NCBI GenBank assembly: GCA_039105265.1
Contig: JAPFFF010000054.1
Span: forward strand, 1,054,001 to 1,118,000
Length of the DNA: 64,000 bases
Source: Tritrichomonas musculus
Taxonomy: Eukaryota > Parabasalia > Tritrichomonadida > Tritrichomonadidae
Reading direction: 5' to 3'
Shown: positions 37,162 through 48,493 of the stretch, piece after piece
Layout: each line of letters opens with the position of its first letter
Position numbering within the stretch: the stretch's first letter is position 1
Notes under the pieces: generated by a model
Databases searched by the model: none
Told to the model about the DNA's origin: nothing
Seen by the model: the letters and a program-made list of their open reading frames with translations, nothing else
Position numbers and translations under genes: made by a program

Positions 37162-38850
37162 TCAGAAATTTTCCATTTTTTTCTTTAAAAAATCAGTAAC
37201 ATCATTCAATTTATTTCTCTCTCCAATAGTGAGACAGATTTTTAAGTGCACTTTGAACACCTGATTATTTTCAACGAACTCTTTTTTATCAAATTTATCT
37301 TTAATGCTGTCAAGCACCAGTTCCCATGCCAATTGGAGAATGTCCTTTCTTCCAGATGCCGCTGCGCACTCCAGAATCGACATCCTAAACGACTCTGATT
37401 CGTAAATCAAAATTTTCGGCTGTTCAGCCAAAAATTTCATTATGTCAGTATTCCCATTTTTTGCAGCCAGCATGAGCGGAGTAGCACCAAATCTGTCAGT
37501 CATATTTAATTCAATTTTCGGCAACTGACAGAGAAATTTGACAATATCAATGTAGTCGTTGCTGGCTGCATAATGCAAGCCTGTTGAACCGAAATTATTG
37601 CATGAATTCACGTCGATTTCTTCGAGTTTTGAAAAATACTCAACAAGATCGAGATGGCCGTACTTGCATGCGAAACTAAACGGCGAGTCGCCGTCTGACG
37701 TCTGCTTGTTGATGTCGATTGAATCGTGAAAAGTTGTGATCAAGTAGTTTGTGATGTCAAGGTCGCCGTTTAAACTGGCAAGTGACAAAACGGTTAGGCC
37801 TTTATAATTGTACTGATTGGGGTCCTCACGAAGAGTGGCCTCACAATCTATCAATGCTCTCAAATTGTAATAAACGATGGATTTTGAGGCCTCGTTGATC
37901 GTCTTTTGAAAACCGAAGTTTTCTTCAAGATATGAAGTGATGTCAGATTGGAAAAAACGTATCGATGTCATCAGAATGTCATTTGTGAAATTGGCCTTTA
38001 ACTGCTCACAAAGGTGAATTATTTCATAGTTGCCTCCTGCAACCGCATATTCAGTGATCTTCTCAGGAAAAGTGTCAACATTTTGATACAAAAATTTAAA
38101 TGTCTCAATCGAGCCAAAAAAGGCAGCATACTCAATGAGAGTTGGCGCTAAATCAATCTTTTCTTCATTAATAAAAATAAACCTCTCAAAAAGTGAATAT
38201 TTTACTTTTTGGTTAAATGGTGTGTTTGTCTGCGATAGAAGAGTCTGCAGTTGTTCAACATTGTCATTACGAATTGAAAGAGCAATTGGATTGGGGTTCT
38301 CTCCTTTAGAACGAAGTTCAACAAATTTGTCGAGAATTGATTCGATATCATTGTCTTCATATGTATACCCTCCAGATATGACCGATTTTTTGATGGATTC
38401 TAAAACACTGTCATTTGTTAAACGCGAATCTTGGTAATTTTGAGCAATTTCTGGATAGAAAAATGAAAAAAATATTGATTGTCGGCGAGATTGTTCATAA
38501 ATTGAGTTGATAGTAACAAGGCCTGATTTATAAAGATGATAAATGAAAAAAGTATTAGTAAGACTTAAAATATAGTCGTCAGAGTGCATATGATTTTTTG
38601 GATTTTTTGCAATTTTGATAAAAAGATCAATGTAATTCATTCCAGAATGTGGTCTACATAAATAACAAGTGTAAATTGAAATCAAAACTGATCGAAACGT
38701 CATTTTTGAATCGAGTAATGAAGATTCAAATAACTCTTGAGAAAACGAATTTAATTCAGATTCATCACTAAAATCCAAGGCTAATAACTCATCTTGAAGA
38801 TCAGCAATTTTTAGAAAATTATTGAGTTGTTCCTGAGAATCTGCACACAT
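37162..38850 (-). CDS. DUF3447/ankyrin-repeat protein
   Basis: 562 residues, uninterrupted. Helical N-terminal region 1-190; DUF3447 region about 195-330 (SIRNDNVEQLQTLL, PTLIEYAAFFGSIETFKFL, YAVAGGNYEIIHLCEQL); five canonical ankyrin repeats at about 350-510 (TVLSLASLNGDLDITNYL, SPFSFACKYGHLDLVEYF, TGLHYAASNDYIDIVKFL, TPLMLAAKNGNTDIMKFL, SILECAAASGRKDILQLA); a helical Lys-rich end. The ankyrin repeats are regular 33-34-mers, closer to consensus than those in the split genes, and the sequence is less AT-rich. Soluble scaffold, partners unknown. It is divergently transcribed from the gene at 38941 across about 90 bases; TCACATTTC at 38865-38873 is a plausible initiator. Confidence 0.85.
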   Translation of the reverse strand: MCADSQEQLNNFLKIADLQDELLALDFSDESELNSFSQELFESSLLDSKMTFRSVLISIYTCYLCRPHSGMNYIDLFIKIAKNPKNHMHSDDYILSLTNTFFIYHLYKSGLVTINSIYEQSRRQSIFFSFFYPEIAQNYQDSRLTNDSVLESIKKSVISGGYTYEDNDIESILDKFVELRSKGENPNPIALSIRNDNVEQLQTLLSQTNTPFNQKVKYSLFERFIFINEEKIDLAPTLIEYAAFFGSIETFKFLYQNVDTFPEKITEYAVAGGNYEIIHLCEQLKANFTNDILMTSIRFFQSDITSYLEENFGFQKTINEASKSIVYYNLRALIDCEATLREDPNQYNYKGLTVLSLASLNGDLDITNYLITTFHDSIDINKQTSDGDSPFSFACKYGHLDLVEYFSKLEEIDVNSCNNFGSTGLHYAASNDYIDIVKFLCQLPKIELNMTDRFGATPLMLAAKNGNTDIMKFLAEQPKILIYESESFRMSILECAAASGRKDILQLAWELVLDSIKDKFDKKEFVENNQVFKVHLKICLTIGERNKLNDVTDFLKKKMENF

Positions 38851-38940
38851 TTCTTTTTTTAGCTGAAATGTGATTTAAAAAAGATGGAAATTTTTTTTGC
38901 CATATTTTTTAAATTATTGTTTCTTTTTTGGTTTCAATAT
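38851..38940. promoter_or_regulatory. Compact divergent promoter region
   Basis: About 90 bases between oppositely directed start codons. Initiator-like TCACATTTC faces left (38865-38873) and TTTCAATAT directly precedes the right-hand ATG at 38941. Confidence 0.4.
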
Positions 38941-40632
38941 ATGAAAATAAATAAAATTGTTCAAATTCAAGAAGAACTTCCAACTACACATTTTTTCACT
39001 TACAATGGCAAAAATTACCAAATCAATTTTGATTTTTTTAAATATTACTCAAAGTACTTTTCAAACCACCAGTTAGAGATACAAGCTAAACAATATATTC
39101 CATTACTTAATGAAGATCAAAATAAAGATATTCGTTTATCAGAAGAATCAATTCAATATTTCATAAATTTTATTCATCGACAACAAATTACGCTCACAAA
39201 TGAAAATGTCATACATCTCAATTATTTAGCAAATAAATATGAAGTTCCTTTGTTAATTAACGCCACTAATGATTACATTTCATCCAATCATAGCGCACTT
39301 GCTTTACAACTTTTGCTACTATATCAAAATGATCCAAAATGTCATCCTGAACAATACGAAGACATTATTTCAAAAAAATTTTTGGACTTCATTAATGACG
39401 ACCGTTTATTTTCACTAAATATTTCCATTTTGCACAGAATCATTGAAAAATACCTCATAGAACATGAAAACGACCCAATCAGCGAAAACGACGATAAAAT
39501 TATGAACTTCTTATTTAAATGTCTCGATGGTGAAAAATTTGGCCTTAGTGCATCGTGCTTCTTTGAACATGTCAACTTTAGCGGAGGAAGGAGCAAGTAC
39601 CTGAATGTTCTTGTCAACGACTACGATAATAAATTTGACTTCCATTTCATCAACTCGAACTTTTTGAAAAGCATCTATCTCACCCAAAGTCAACTTTTTC
39701 AGATGGACGATAAAAATCAATTGAAATATGATGAATTGGTGAAAAAGTTTGAGAAAGAAATTGATGACTTGAAGGCTGAGAACACCCGGCGGTTGGATGA
39801 ACAGAAAAAAGCATTTGATGATGAGATCAAGTCAGTGAAAAGCGAAAACGATGATTTGAGGCGGAAAGTTCAGCTTTTGTCTGAACAAGTGCAAAAATTT
39901 GGCGATGAGATGGAGAAGCTGAAAAGCGAAATTAATGAAGCAAACGAGGAAAGCTCAAAGAAGCAAAACGAACTAATCCAAAAGGAAGAGCAAAATCGAC
40001 AGAAAAACGAGGAGCTCGCTTCATTGATGGAGAGGCGATTCAATGAGATGAGAGCGGAGCAAGCGAGGAAGCTGGAAGAGCAGAAGAGAAATGTTGATGA
40101 AAAAATTGGAAATGCAACAAAAGATATCGAAGAATTAAAGAATTCTCAATTTGACAAACCAATATTTAATCAGTTAAAATTGTTGTCAAATGGAAATATT
40201 ATTGATTCTGGAGTCATTGGATATGAGACATCTCATATTGAGGATGGAAAAATTCAAAATTTATTTGATAATTCGCAAAGCACCTATTTTAGGATTTGGG
40301 AAAAAGATGGTTACATTATTTTTGATTTTAAAGACAGAAAAGTTCAATTTTCAAAATATTATTTTTCAGTTCCTATTAAAAGATTAGGAAAATGCGATGG
40401 TCAGCCAAAATCATGGAAAATTGAAGCATCAAACGATAAAAATACATGGGACTTGGTCGATTTGAGAGAAAATGACACAAACTTAAATAATTATGGCTCA
40501 TTCAATACCTATGCATGCAATAATATACCAAATGATTTTTACCGTTATATTCGAATTCAAGAAATAATTAGTCAAGATAACGATCATGAATTCTTATTGT
40601 CAGAAATTGAGTTTTATGGATCAATAAAATAA
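38941..40632 (+). CDS. BTB-like, coiled-coil, F5/8 type C (discoidin-like) domain protein
   Basis: 563 residues from the ATG at 38941. The frame is open 19 codons further up, but that part is Phe-rich leader translation. A BTB/POZ-like N terminus spans about 15-120 (TTHFFTYNGKNYQINFDFF, SEESIQYFINFIH, LNYLANKYEVPLLI), then a helical BACK-like part to about 240, a long coiled coil at about 255-402 (KFEKEIDDLKAENTRRLDE and similar, rich in Glu/Lys), and a C-terminal discoidin-type beta domain at about 417-560 (NGNIIDSGVIGYET, YIIFDFKDRKVQFSKYYF, PKSWKIEASNDKNTW, YRYIRIQE, LSEIEFYGS). This architecture is common in trichomonads. It is probably a cytosolic oligomeric adaptor; the ligand of the discoidin-like domain is unknown. 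Confidence 0.8.
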   Translation: MKINKIVQIQEELPTTHFFTYNGKNYQINFDFFKYYSKYFSNHQLEIQAKQYIPLLNEDQNKDIRLSEESIQYFINFIHRQQITLTNENVIHLNYLANKYEVPLLINATNDYISSNHSALALQLLLLYQNDPKCHPEQYEDIISKKFLDFINDDRLFSLNISILHRIIEKYLIEHENDPISENDDKIMNFLFKCLDGEKFGLSASCFFEHVNFSGGRSKYLNVLVNDYDNKFDFHFINSNFLKSIYLTQSQLFQMDDKNQLKYDELVKKFEKEIDDLKAENTRRLDEQKKAFDDEIKSVKSENDDLRRKVQLLSEQVQKFGDEMEKLKSEINEANEESSKKQNELIQKEEQNRQKNEELASLMERRFNEMRAEQARKLEEQKRNVDEKIGNATKDIEELKNSQFDKPIFNQLKLLSNGNIIDSGVIGYETSHIEDGKIQNLFDNSQSTYFRIWEKDGYIIFDFKDRKVQFSKYYFSVPIKRLGKCDGQPKSWKIEASNDKNTWDLVDLRENDTNLNNYGSFNTYACNNIPNDFYRYIRIQEIISQDNDHEFLLSEIEFYGSIK

Positions 40633-40945
40633 TGTCAGTATATTTTGGTCACAATTTATCTACTGAAGATTATTAAAATTCGAATTGATATGATTGAAGT
40701 AAAAATATGATATAGATTATTAGCATCAATTTTCTGGGGAAATCGGAATTGACCGGACGGTTATAGGTCAATTTTCACCTTCTATCATCGGCCAAACATA
40801 ACTGGACGAGTCACTTTTTGAACATTTTTGGTTATTTAGCAATTGAAATTAAATAAAAAACGTATTTTTTAATAATTTTTGGAAATTTTTCAAATTAGTC
40901 TTTTATGCGATTAAAGCAAACATAATAAAGAAAGAGATATTTTTC
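40633..40945. other. Spacer downstream of the BTB/discoidin gene
   Basis: A less AT-rich stretch at 40730-40820 (GACCGGACGG, ACTGGACGAG) has no open frame of note and no recognised element. Confidence 0.35.
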
Positions 40946-41022
40946 AAAAAAAATTAAGAATTTAAGATATATTACATGATTCATCTATATAGATGAATAT
41001 ATCTTAAATTCTTAATTTTTTC
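40946..41022. repeat. Large hairpin (inverted repeat, 26-base arms)
   Basis: The arm around TTAAGAATTTAAGATATATT is perfectly mirrored after a loop of about 22 bases that itself contains the palindrome TTCATCTATATAGATGAA. It could be a transcript 3'-end hairpin or a foldback element. Confidence 0.55.
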
Positions 41023-41055
41023 TTATTTTTTGTTTTCATCTTTTCTATGGGGGAT

Positions 41056-41212
41056 AAATCAAAAACGCCTATTCAATTTTTTTCCAACTACTCAATTTTT
41101 CACTTTTTCTAAAGGCGTTTTTGATCAATATTTTTTAAAAAAATCAAAAACGCCACATTTGACCTTCTGCCACGTAAAATTAAAAAACTCGTTTTTTCAA
41201 AAACGCCAGGTT
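41056..41212. repeat. Cluster of four TCAAAAACGCC motifs
   Basis: TCAAAAACGCC occurs three times in direct orientation (about 41057, 41146, 41198) and once inverted (GGCGTTTTTGA at about 41115). It is the only notable GC-bearing motif in a long AT-rich region. Possible protein-binding sites or a decayed element. Confidence 0.45.
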
Positions 41213-41229
41213 TTAAAAAAACAATTATA

Positions 41230-44200
41230 AATTTTAATGCAATTTAGAAAAATAAATTATTATGTTACCGGTATTTTTTTAAGATCATTTTTGATCTTTG
41301 GGAGAAATATTTTAAAAATTGGGAATAATCGACATATGATATAAAGATATTAGATTCTAAAAATAAATTATATCAAGTATAAATGATAATATTTATTGAA
41401 TATTACATGAAAATCAACTAGGCTGACTTTGAGTAAATTTTGAAGAAATTCATTTTAATGGGATATTATATCTTTTAAATGGAAAATATAAAAAAAGAAA
41501 ATTTTGCAATATTTTGGTTATAATGAAGCTTGATTATCATAATATTATAATAGAATTAAAAAAAGCGTATTTTGGAAATTATTTGAAATTTCCAAAAAAT
41601 TGTTTCTTTTTAATAAATTGTATATGATTGCGTTTTTATCAACATATAATATCGAATTCCAAGTGAAATATAGTTTTTTATATATTAAATTTTTTATATA
41701 AAATGGTTTTTTTTTTATGTTTTATTTTTCATAATATAAATCTATTTTTAATTGTTTATTTTTTATTTATATTTATATTTATTTCCAGTAAAGTATTCAT
41801 ATTCATAATATATTAAGATATTGATACATTTTAATTTGAAAAGGTTATTTTTTTTTATTAACAATATTTCAAAGAAAATTTTGAATTTACAATTAAAGTA
41901 TCATAAATTTGATATAATAAGTATTAAATATAGTATAATATGTATATTTGTATAATATATTTTATATATTAATACCTATATTAAATGCTATTTAATAAGA
42001 TATTTTAATTTTATATTTTGAATTATTTTTGCCGCTAAAGTCAATCTACACATATTTGAGAAGGGAAAAATTGAGAAGATTCTGAGGAATAATTGTGGTT
42101 ATTCACAAGCATTGATACATAATAAAATTTAAATATCTCTAAATATGTTTTGAATAAGTTTTTTTTTTTTTGATCAATAATACTTTAAAAACAGTATCAT
42201 TAGATTTTACAATAGGTTAAAAAATGAAAATACTTTTTTTTTTAGATGAAATAAGATGGTTTTGTAAATATATAATTAATAAGGCTTTAATCCAAAATTA
42301 TTAATTTTATTTTCACTTATAATATATAATTACGCGAAAAATATTTTATTTATTAAAGAATTCATGAAATTTAAATGAAAATCCTTTGCTTTCCTTTATA
42401 TAAAAAAGATTTACTTAACTTAATAAGATTATCAACTATATTTCTATGCAAATATTATTATCATTTATAATTTTATGAATTTAATTAGTTTTGAAAAGTT
42501 TGAAATTACTATACATTTTTGATCTTCACATGATATTTGGTAAAACAACAGTTATGTAATATTATTCTCATATATATTCCTGTTAAAATGATATTATTCA
42601 GATAATTGACTAAAATATATAATCATCTCGATAATTTGGATAAATTGAAGATATATATTAAAAATATAAATATTATTATTTATATATATGCCTAATACCA
42701 AATTGAAAAATAATAATAATATAATTTTAAATGAGAAATTTATGTTTTCATTCAAAAAATAAATTGAGAGCTTTATAAGATTGACCAAAAAATATAAATA
42801 TATGAATATGTATATTATTTTAGCATAATTTAAACATATAATTGATATGTATCCAATCACATATATATATAATATATTTAAATTTTAAAATTTCAAAGGA
42901 GAAACTAATAGAAAATACTATTTTATTACTTTTTTAAAACATTACATAAAAAATATATAATAAAATCATGAATCTCCATGTAAACAAAAAAAAAAATAAC
43001 TTAGTTTTGATTCATGTATATTCGTTCTATTGTACTTTCTCTTTTATATTAGCATAAATGAATGATATTCATGTCATTCTGAATATATATTACCTTAAAT
43101 TTGAGATATGCAAACACTTTTTTTGCATTGATTCTTTATATTTCTACATGAAGAAGAAAAAACTGATGGTGACCAAAATAGTGCAAGTATGTTCATTATA
43201 AATAATATAGTTATGAATGTTATAAAGACTACAATTTAATTTTTTCCCATCATAATAATGAGCGAATTAAAAACTCTTTATATATACTTAAGGCATGCAA
43301 AAGGAAGATATTATTGGTATAATTGGAAGGGTAATTATTAGAAAGTACTTCTTGAGGGGTGAAATTATAAAAGATAAAAAAATTAAGCTATGGGCAATGG
43401 TTATGATGTTGGTATTTGATTTTAAAGATATTGGGATTTTTTGTATGAAATTGATAAGTATAGAAAAATACCGCCTAACAAGAATTAATGGCAATATGGG
43501 CCGAGGTTGCTATTTCCCCTAGCCTATACTTCTTCTCCACAAGTTCAGCTTCACGAATCTTATCTAAGAATACTCCAAAAGCTCACACTCCTAAAAAAAA
43601 AAAAAAAATGTTTTATAAAAAGTAGGCGCACAATTGAGGGATCTTTAAAAGTCATGAATATACAATATAATAAAAAATAGAATAATTTCTCAAACTAAAG
43701 TGTCAATTAGAACATTATTATCATGTATTTATCTAAAAGATTTTGTTGGAATATTAAGTATTAGTCTAGCGTTAGAAAAAAAAGAGTATCATTATGATGA
43801 ATACCTTTGTTTATTTGATCTAAAAGCCAAGAAATGGAGAATATTGAAAGCTAGCAATACCAAATATATATCAAGAAGTCAGCAAAAGCATAAATATTTT
43901 ATAAATTTCATTGCTTTTCTTTTTGGAGGAAAAGAGATAATATGATTTTGAGATAGTAAGAGATTGCGCGTTTTGGACTTTTTTGCAGTTTGAACATTTT
44001 TAGAAGCTTTTCTAACCGGATTTCTCAAAAAGTAAATTGAATACAACAATAGATAAACTTTTTCAATACAAATTGCACTATATAACAGCCTGTAAGCCAA
44101 AAAATCAAGCTTTAGTGATATAATACATTATACATTTTATAAAAAGATTAATATATTCATTTATATATATATATATTATTTTGTTATTTTATTTTATCAA

Positions 44201-44230
44201 AAATTCGTTTAATTTTTCTCAAAATATCTA

Positions 44231-44263
<33 letters not shown>

Positions 44264-44468
44264 GCTTTCACAAAAAATTGAGAATAATGTTTGAATATTT
44301 GTATACATATTGAAATTATAAATCATGATTATCCTTATTTATGCTTAAAAATATCAATTTAAAGTTAAATTATAATTTTAGTAAACATGTTCATATATGA
44401 TTATATTATTGAACCGCGAGAACTCTTTTGACTTATTGATATAGCTGACTTTTTTTCAATAAGACACT
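41230..44468. other. Gene-poor AT-rich region
   Basis: Over 3 kb without a supported gene. TA-rich tracts and poly-T/poly-A runs (including a T-run of over 30 bases at about 44230-44262). Two short plus-strand frames (43295-43522 and 43700-43945) have more balanced composition; the second contains EYHYDEYLCLFDLKAKKW, faintly like a kelch blade, and FGGK near its end. They may be fragments of a decayed kelch-type gene, but I do not call one. Confidence 0.35.
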
Positions 44469-45394
44469 ATCAAAGAAAGTTGCCAAAATTGAGAGGAATT
44501 TCTATTCAAATGTAGTATAATTTTGTAATTGATTTTTCTCGAAAATTTGGCGGACGATTTTTCTAAAAATTTAATATAATATATAATGCAATGTATACTA
44601 CTATTTAAGATAAATGTAATATACCGGTCATTCGTTGGCTCTGTTCTGGAATCGTTTTTTCCAAAAAAAATCGTAAAATCGGCTAAAAATAGTGTAAATC
44701 GCTTTATCTCGGGATATATACTTATAATGCGCAATTTTTTTGCTTAATCGTGTTTTTAACATCATAATAAGACAAATAACCAATTTTTGGGTAAAAATAT
44801 TGAATTTTGGCCGATATTGTTAGTAACGAGTTTTTTTGTATTTTTATCTTAATATAAAAAATCTCATTCTTCACGGATAGGAGTTTTTGGTTATTACTCT
44901 ATATACAATAAGCATACAATCCTATAATTTTATAATCATATACAATACAGTAATGCAATTATTGTTATACTAATTATGTAGGTACACCTATTTTTTTTTC
45001 TGACATTTAATGCAAAAATACAAAAATCAAATTTTTGAAATATATTTTATTAATAACTCGATGCAAAGCGAAGCTAATAAAAATATAGCAATTGATATAT
45101 ATTAAGATGCTTGCAATATATATTCTTATAATACCATAAATTTTGAAACATTTTTACATTTACGTCTGGAGACTCGTTATGAAAATCACAACTTTTTGAA
45201 AGACTCTCCGCCGCGATTTCGCTTAAAATCTGAAATCATCAATAACTATCTATGGTGAGTATATATTATTAATTTCGAAGCATATCGACATATCTCGAGA
45301 GTTTCCTATGTTCTATATTTTTTTAAAATTTTTGACATGTCATAAAATATTCAAATATTTCTATATATAAAAAGTGAAATGAAAAAATTATCTT

Positions 45395-47371
45395 TTATTC
45401 AGAATCATCATCATTAACCAAGTTATTCAACTGCTCATCAGCATTCCAAAATATCATGTTGTTCAAGCCAGCTGTTTTTATCATGCCCGTTGATTTGGTA
45501 GAAATTGAACGTCGATTTTTTTCATAAAAATTCCCCAAAATCCCACTTAACTCTTGAAATGGCATTTTTCTTGGCTCTGGATCGATTAAATTCAATAATG
45601 GCATTTTTCTTACAATTTGAACATTCTTCCAAAGGTACAATGCTTGCCGAAGATAGTAAATTATTGGACGTTCTTCAACTGGAGTGTTGTCAAAAATTTT
45701 CTTCCCACTGTCACTTCGTGATTCTGGAACTTTTTCTTCAATAGGCATGTTCTTGTACAATTCGTGCTCCAATAGAATGTATTTCATTGATTTCTGGAAA
45801 TTCACGTGGCTGTCATCTTTTTTATTATGCCTCCGAACATTTGCAAAATTGTGTTCTTGGTAGTGTGAACTGCATGCACCTGTATCAATAGCTTCTTCAG
45901 TGATTATTTGAGATGCAATTCCAATTGCAGTAAATATGTATTGTTTACACCAATTATCTGTGAAACATCTCATTTTCTTATAGGTATTGGGCTGCACACG
46001 ATAGATTTTTAAGTTGTGTTCAATGACATATTGTTGCATAAGATAATAAATCAATACAATACTTGCACCAAGTAAAAGATAGTCAATAGTCTCTTGCCGA
46101 CTTAGTGAATTCCTGAATAGTGCCTCTAGTAAGAGTGTAGAAGGAAGCATTGATAAAAGTAAATAAAAGTCTTCGTTATCAATTATTTTTTGAATTGTTT
46201 GTAAAGTAAACAATTTTTTTGGGAGGTCATCTTCCATTTTACGTCCTTTGTTGTTATCCAATAAGTAAGGAGCAATTCCAATAGTTTTTAAATCTTCTGC
46301 AGACCGTGTTTCATAAGAATCATATGGAGAAACTAGGAATTCTTCAAGAGAGGATTTTCTGTAACGATCTCTTTTTGTCAGGTGCAATGGATCTGAAAAA
46401 TGAATTAATACTGCAAATATTTTAATTATACCAACAGCACCAAGACTTAGGAATCTTTCGAAGTTACCAATAATTTTGTCGATGAATATATTTGCATATA
46501 TGCTATAAGTGTTGTCACCATCAGTGCCTAATCCGATAATACTTATGTTTTTTGGCATGAGTGATATGATCGATTCAATTTTTTCGCGTAACTCTTGTGT
46601 TGCCTTACCTGATGTCGACGGAATACATGCAATTGGAAACTGTTTAAATTCTGGATTTAATGGTGCAAATGTCATACCGAATTCTGCTTGTATCACTGAG
46701 TTATAATTTAATTTAATAAATTCTAAAAATTCGTTGTCATCATTAATAAATGTTTCTGCTAATTCTGGATCGATCTCTTTGAGATTTAGCACGCCATCAA
46801 TCCTACCATTTTTGTTTACTTTGACATACGGTGTAACATATGCAGCATCAACCATGATAACTCCTTTTCCAGTAAAATTATTTGGTAAAAACCTTGACAT
46901 GATATTCAAAATATTTTGTATATCGCCATTAAAAATGTCGTCATGTATTCCTAAATTAGCGAGAGCTTGCTTTCTATATGTTGAAGCAGTTTTATATGTT
47001 GGGAACAATAAATTAGTATTTAAAATATTGAAGTAATGTGGACTCATCATGCTTAACAGTGCAAAGAATTCGTGAAGTCCATCATAACGTCTTCCTTGAG
47101 GAAATTTTGTTATATTATCCCATGTAGCGCCGATGAATCTTAATACTATTGGACTAATATTAATCGTTTTTTGTTTGTCTTCTGGTATATTCAATTTAAT
47201 TTTCAGTAAGTCTGCTATTTGTCTTTTTAGCCTTGTATTCTCCAAAATTAACCTTTCATTTTCACCTTGTAATCTTTGATTGTCTTCTAAGAGCTTTTCG
47301 TAAGTTTGCTGAGATCTTGCTTTTGCTCCTGTTTCGGGAGTAAACCATGATGGATTTCGCTTAGGCGCCAT
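45395..47371 (-). CDS. DDE-type transposase candidate, array copy 1
   Basis: 658 residues. A basic N terminus (MAPKRNPSWF) is followed by a leucine-zipper-like coiled coil at about 24-58 (NQRLQGENERLILENTRLK), probably for dimerisation. The rest fits an RNase-H-fold transposase of the P-element/hAT type by motif order: D175 in VIMVDAAYV, D284 in GLGTDGDNTY, FSDPLHLTKRDRYR at 325-338 (compare the DPPHLLKxxRN signature of P-element-like transposases), a long helical insertion, and E506 in YQEHNFANVRRH, placed like the last catalytic acid. No zinc finger is seen. The start is supported by an initiator-like TCATTTTT 13 bases upstream. The tail is acidic (VNDDDSE). No stop interrupts the frame. 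Family assignment is by eye and uncertain; a trichomonad-specific element is possible. Confidence 0.65.
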   Translation of the reverse strand: MAPKRNPSWFTPETGAKARSQQTYEKLLEDNQRLQGENERLILENTRLKRQIADLLKIKLNIPEDKQKTINISPIVLRFIGATWDNITKFPQGRRYDGLHEFFALLSMMSPHYFNILNTNLLFPTYKTASTYRKQALANLGIHDDIFNGDIQNILNIMSRFLPNNFTGKGVIMVDAAYVTPYVKVNKNGRIDGVLNLKEIDPELAETFINDDNEFLEFIKLNYNSVIQAEFGMTFAPLNPEFKQFPIACIPSTSGKATQELREKIESIISLMPKNISIIGLGTDGDNTYSIYANIFIDKIIGNFERFLSLGAVGIIKIFAVLIHFSDPLHLTKRDRYRKSSLEEFLVSPYDSYETRSAEDLKTIGIAPYLLDNNKGRKMEDDLPKKLFTLQTIQKIIDNEDFYLLLSMLPSTLLLEALFRNSLSRQETIDYLLLGASIVLIYYLMQQYVIEHNLKIYRVQPNTYKKMRCFTDNWCKQYIFTAIGIASQIITEEAIDTGACSSHYQEHNFANVRRHNKKDDSHVNFQKSMKYILLEHELYKNMPIEEKVPESRSDSGKKIFDNTPVEERPIIYYLRQALYLWKNVQIVRKMPLLNLIDPEPRKMPFQELSGILGNFYEKNRRSISTKSTGMIKTAGLNNMIFWNADEQLNNLVNDDDSE

Positions 47372-47384
47372 TAAAAAAAAATGA
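47372..47384 (-). promoter_or_regulatory. Initiator-like TCATTTTTTTTT before the transposase start
   Basis: On the minus strand TCA followed by T residues lies directly before the ATG, giving a leader of about 11-13 bases. It repeats in every array unit at 3,099-bp steps, so each copy carries its own start signal. Confidence 0.45.
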
Positions 47385-47509
47385 TTCTATATTGAAAATT
47401 TCAGAGGTTTTTAAATTTGAAAGGAAAAAAAAGCATGACCACGAAAAATTATAGAACATAGGAAACTCTCATAATCTTTTGAAATTAATATATAATAAAG
47501 TATATCATA

Positions 47510-47833
47510 TTATAAGAATATTTTAATAGAAAACGTTTCCCTAATTTTGCGTATATACTGAGATATGATCAAAGAAAGTTGCCAAAATTGAGAGGAATTT
47601 CTATTCAAATGTAGTATAATTTTGTAATTGATTTTTCTCGAAAATTTGGCGGACGATTTTTCTAAAAATTTAATATAATATATAATGCAATGTATACTAC
47701 TATTTAAGATAAATGTAATATACCGGTCATTCGTTGGCTCTGTTCTGGAATCGTTTTTTCCAAAAAAAATCGTAAAATCGGCTAAAAATAGTGTAAATCG
47801 CTTTATCTCGGGATATATACTTATAATGCGCAA
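47510..47833 (-). CDS. Small open frame between transposase copies (107 codons), doubtful
   Basis: The frame begins MRIISIYPEIKRFTLFLADF and ends KIRETFSIKIFL. It is Ile/Phe/Lys rich, with no family, no clear initiator and no membrane segment. It recurs identically at 50609, 53708, 56807, 59906 and 63005; in the first unit (44456-44734) the end differs because the array begins inside it. More likely chance than a gene. Confidence 0.2.
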   Translation of the reverse strand: MRIISIYPEIKRFTLFLADFTIFFGKNDSRTEPTNDRYITFILNSSIHCIIYYIKFLEKSSAKFSRKINYKIILHLNRNSSQFWQLSLIISQYIRKIRETFSIKIFL

Positions 47834-48493
47834 TTTTTTTGCTTAATCGTGTTTTTAACATCATAATAAGACAAATAACCAATTTTTGGGTAAAAATATT
47901 GAATTTTGGCCGATATTGTTAGTAACGAGTTTTTTTGTATTTTTATCTTAATATAAAAAATCTCATTCTTCACGGATAGGAGTTTTTGGTTATTACTCTA
48001 TATACAATAAGCATACAATCCTATAATTTTATAATCATATACAATACAGTAATGCAATTATTGTTATACTAATTATGTAGGTACACCTATTTTTTTTTCT
48101 GACATTTAATGCAAAAATACAAAAATCAAATTTTTGAAATATATTTTATTAATAACTCGATGCAAAGCGAAGCTAATAAAAATATAGCAATTGATATATA
48201 TTAAGATGCTTGCAATATATATTCTTATAATACCATAAATTTTGAAACATTTTTACATTTACGTCTGGAGACTCGTTATGAAAATCACAACTTTTTGAAA
48301 GACTCTCCGCCGCGATTTCGCTTAAAATCTGAAATCATCAATAACTATCTATGGTGAGTATATATTATTAATTTCGAAGCATATCGACATATCTCGAGAG
48401 TTTCCTATGTTCTATATTTTTTTAAAATTTTTGACATGTCATAAAATATTCAAATATTTCTATATATAAAAAGTGAAATGAAAAAATTATCTT

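Larger units (their letters stand above)
45297..47470. mobile_element. Transposase-bearing segment bounded by a 21-bp inverted repeat (array copy 1)
   Basis: GAGAGTTTCCTATGTTCTAT at 45297 is perfectly mirrored at 47450-47470 on either side of the transposase gene (2,174 bp between outer ends). Outside it a second imperfect mirror occurs (TTCGAAATTAAT at the left, TTTGAAATTAAT at the right, read outward). Both repeat every 3,099 bp. These may be the transposon ends, or subterminal sites if the whole unit is the element. No clear target duplication is visible. Confidence 0.6.

Noticed and set aside
43295-43945. Possible decayed kelch-repeat gene
   Set aside because: Only one faint blade-like phrase (CLFDLKAKKW) and an FGGK are visible, in different short frames; not enough to call a gene.
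45505-45744. Plus-strand frames inside each array unit (79, 65 and 100 codons)
   Set aside because: They lie wholly antisense to the transposase candidate and show no domain or initiator; shadows.
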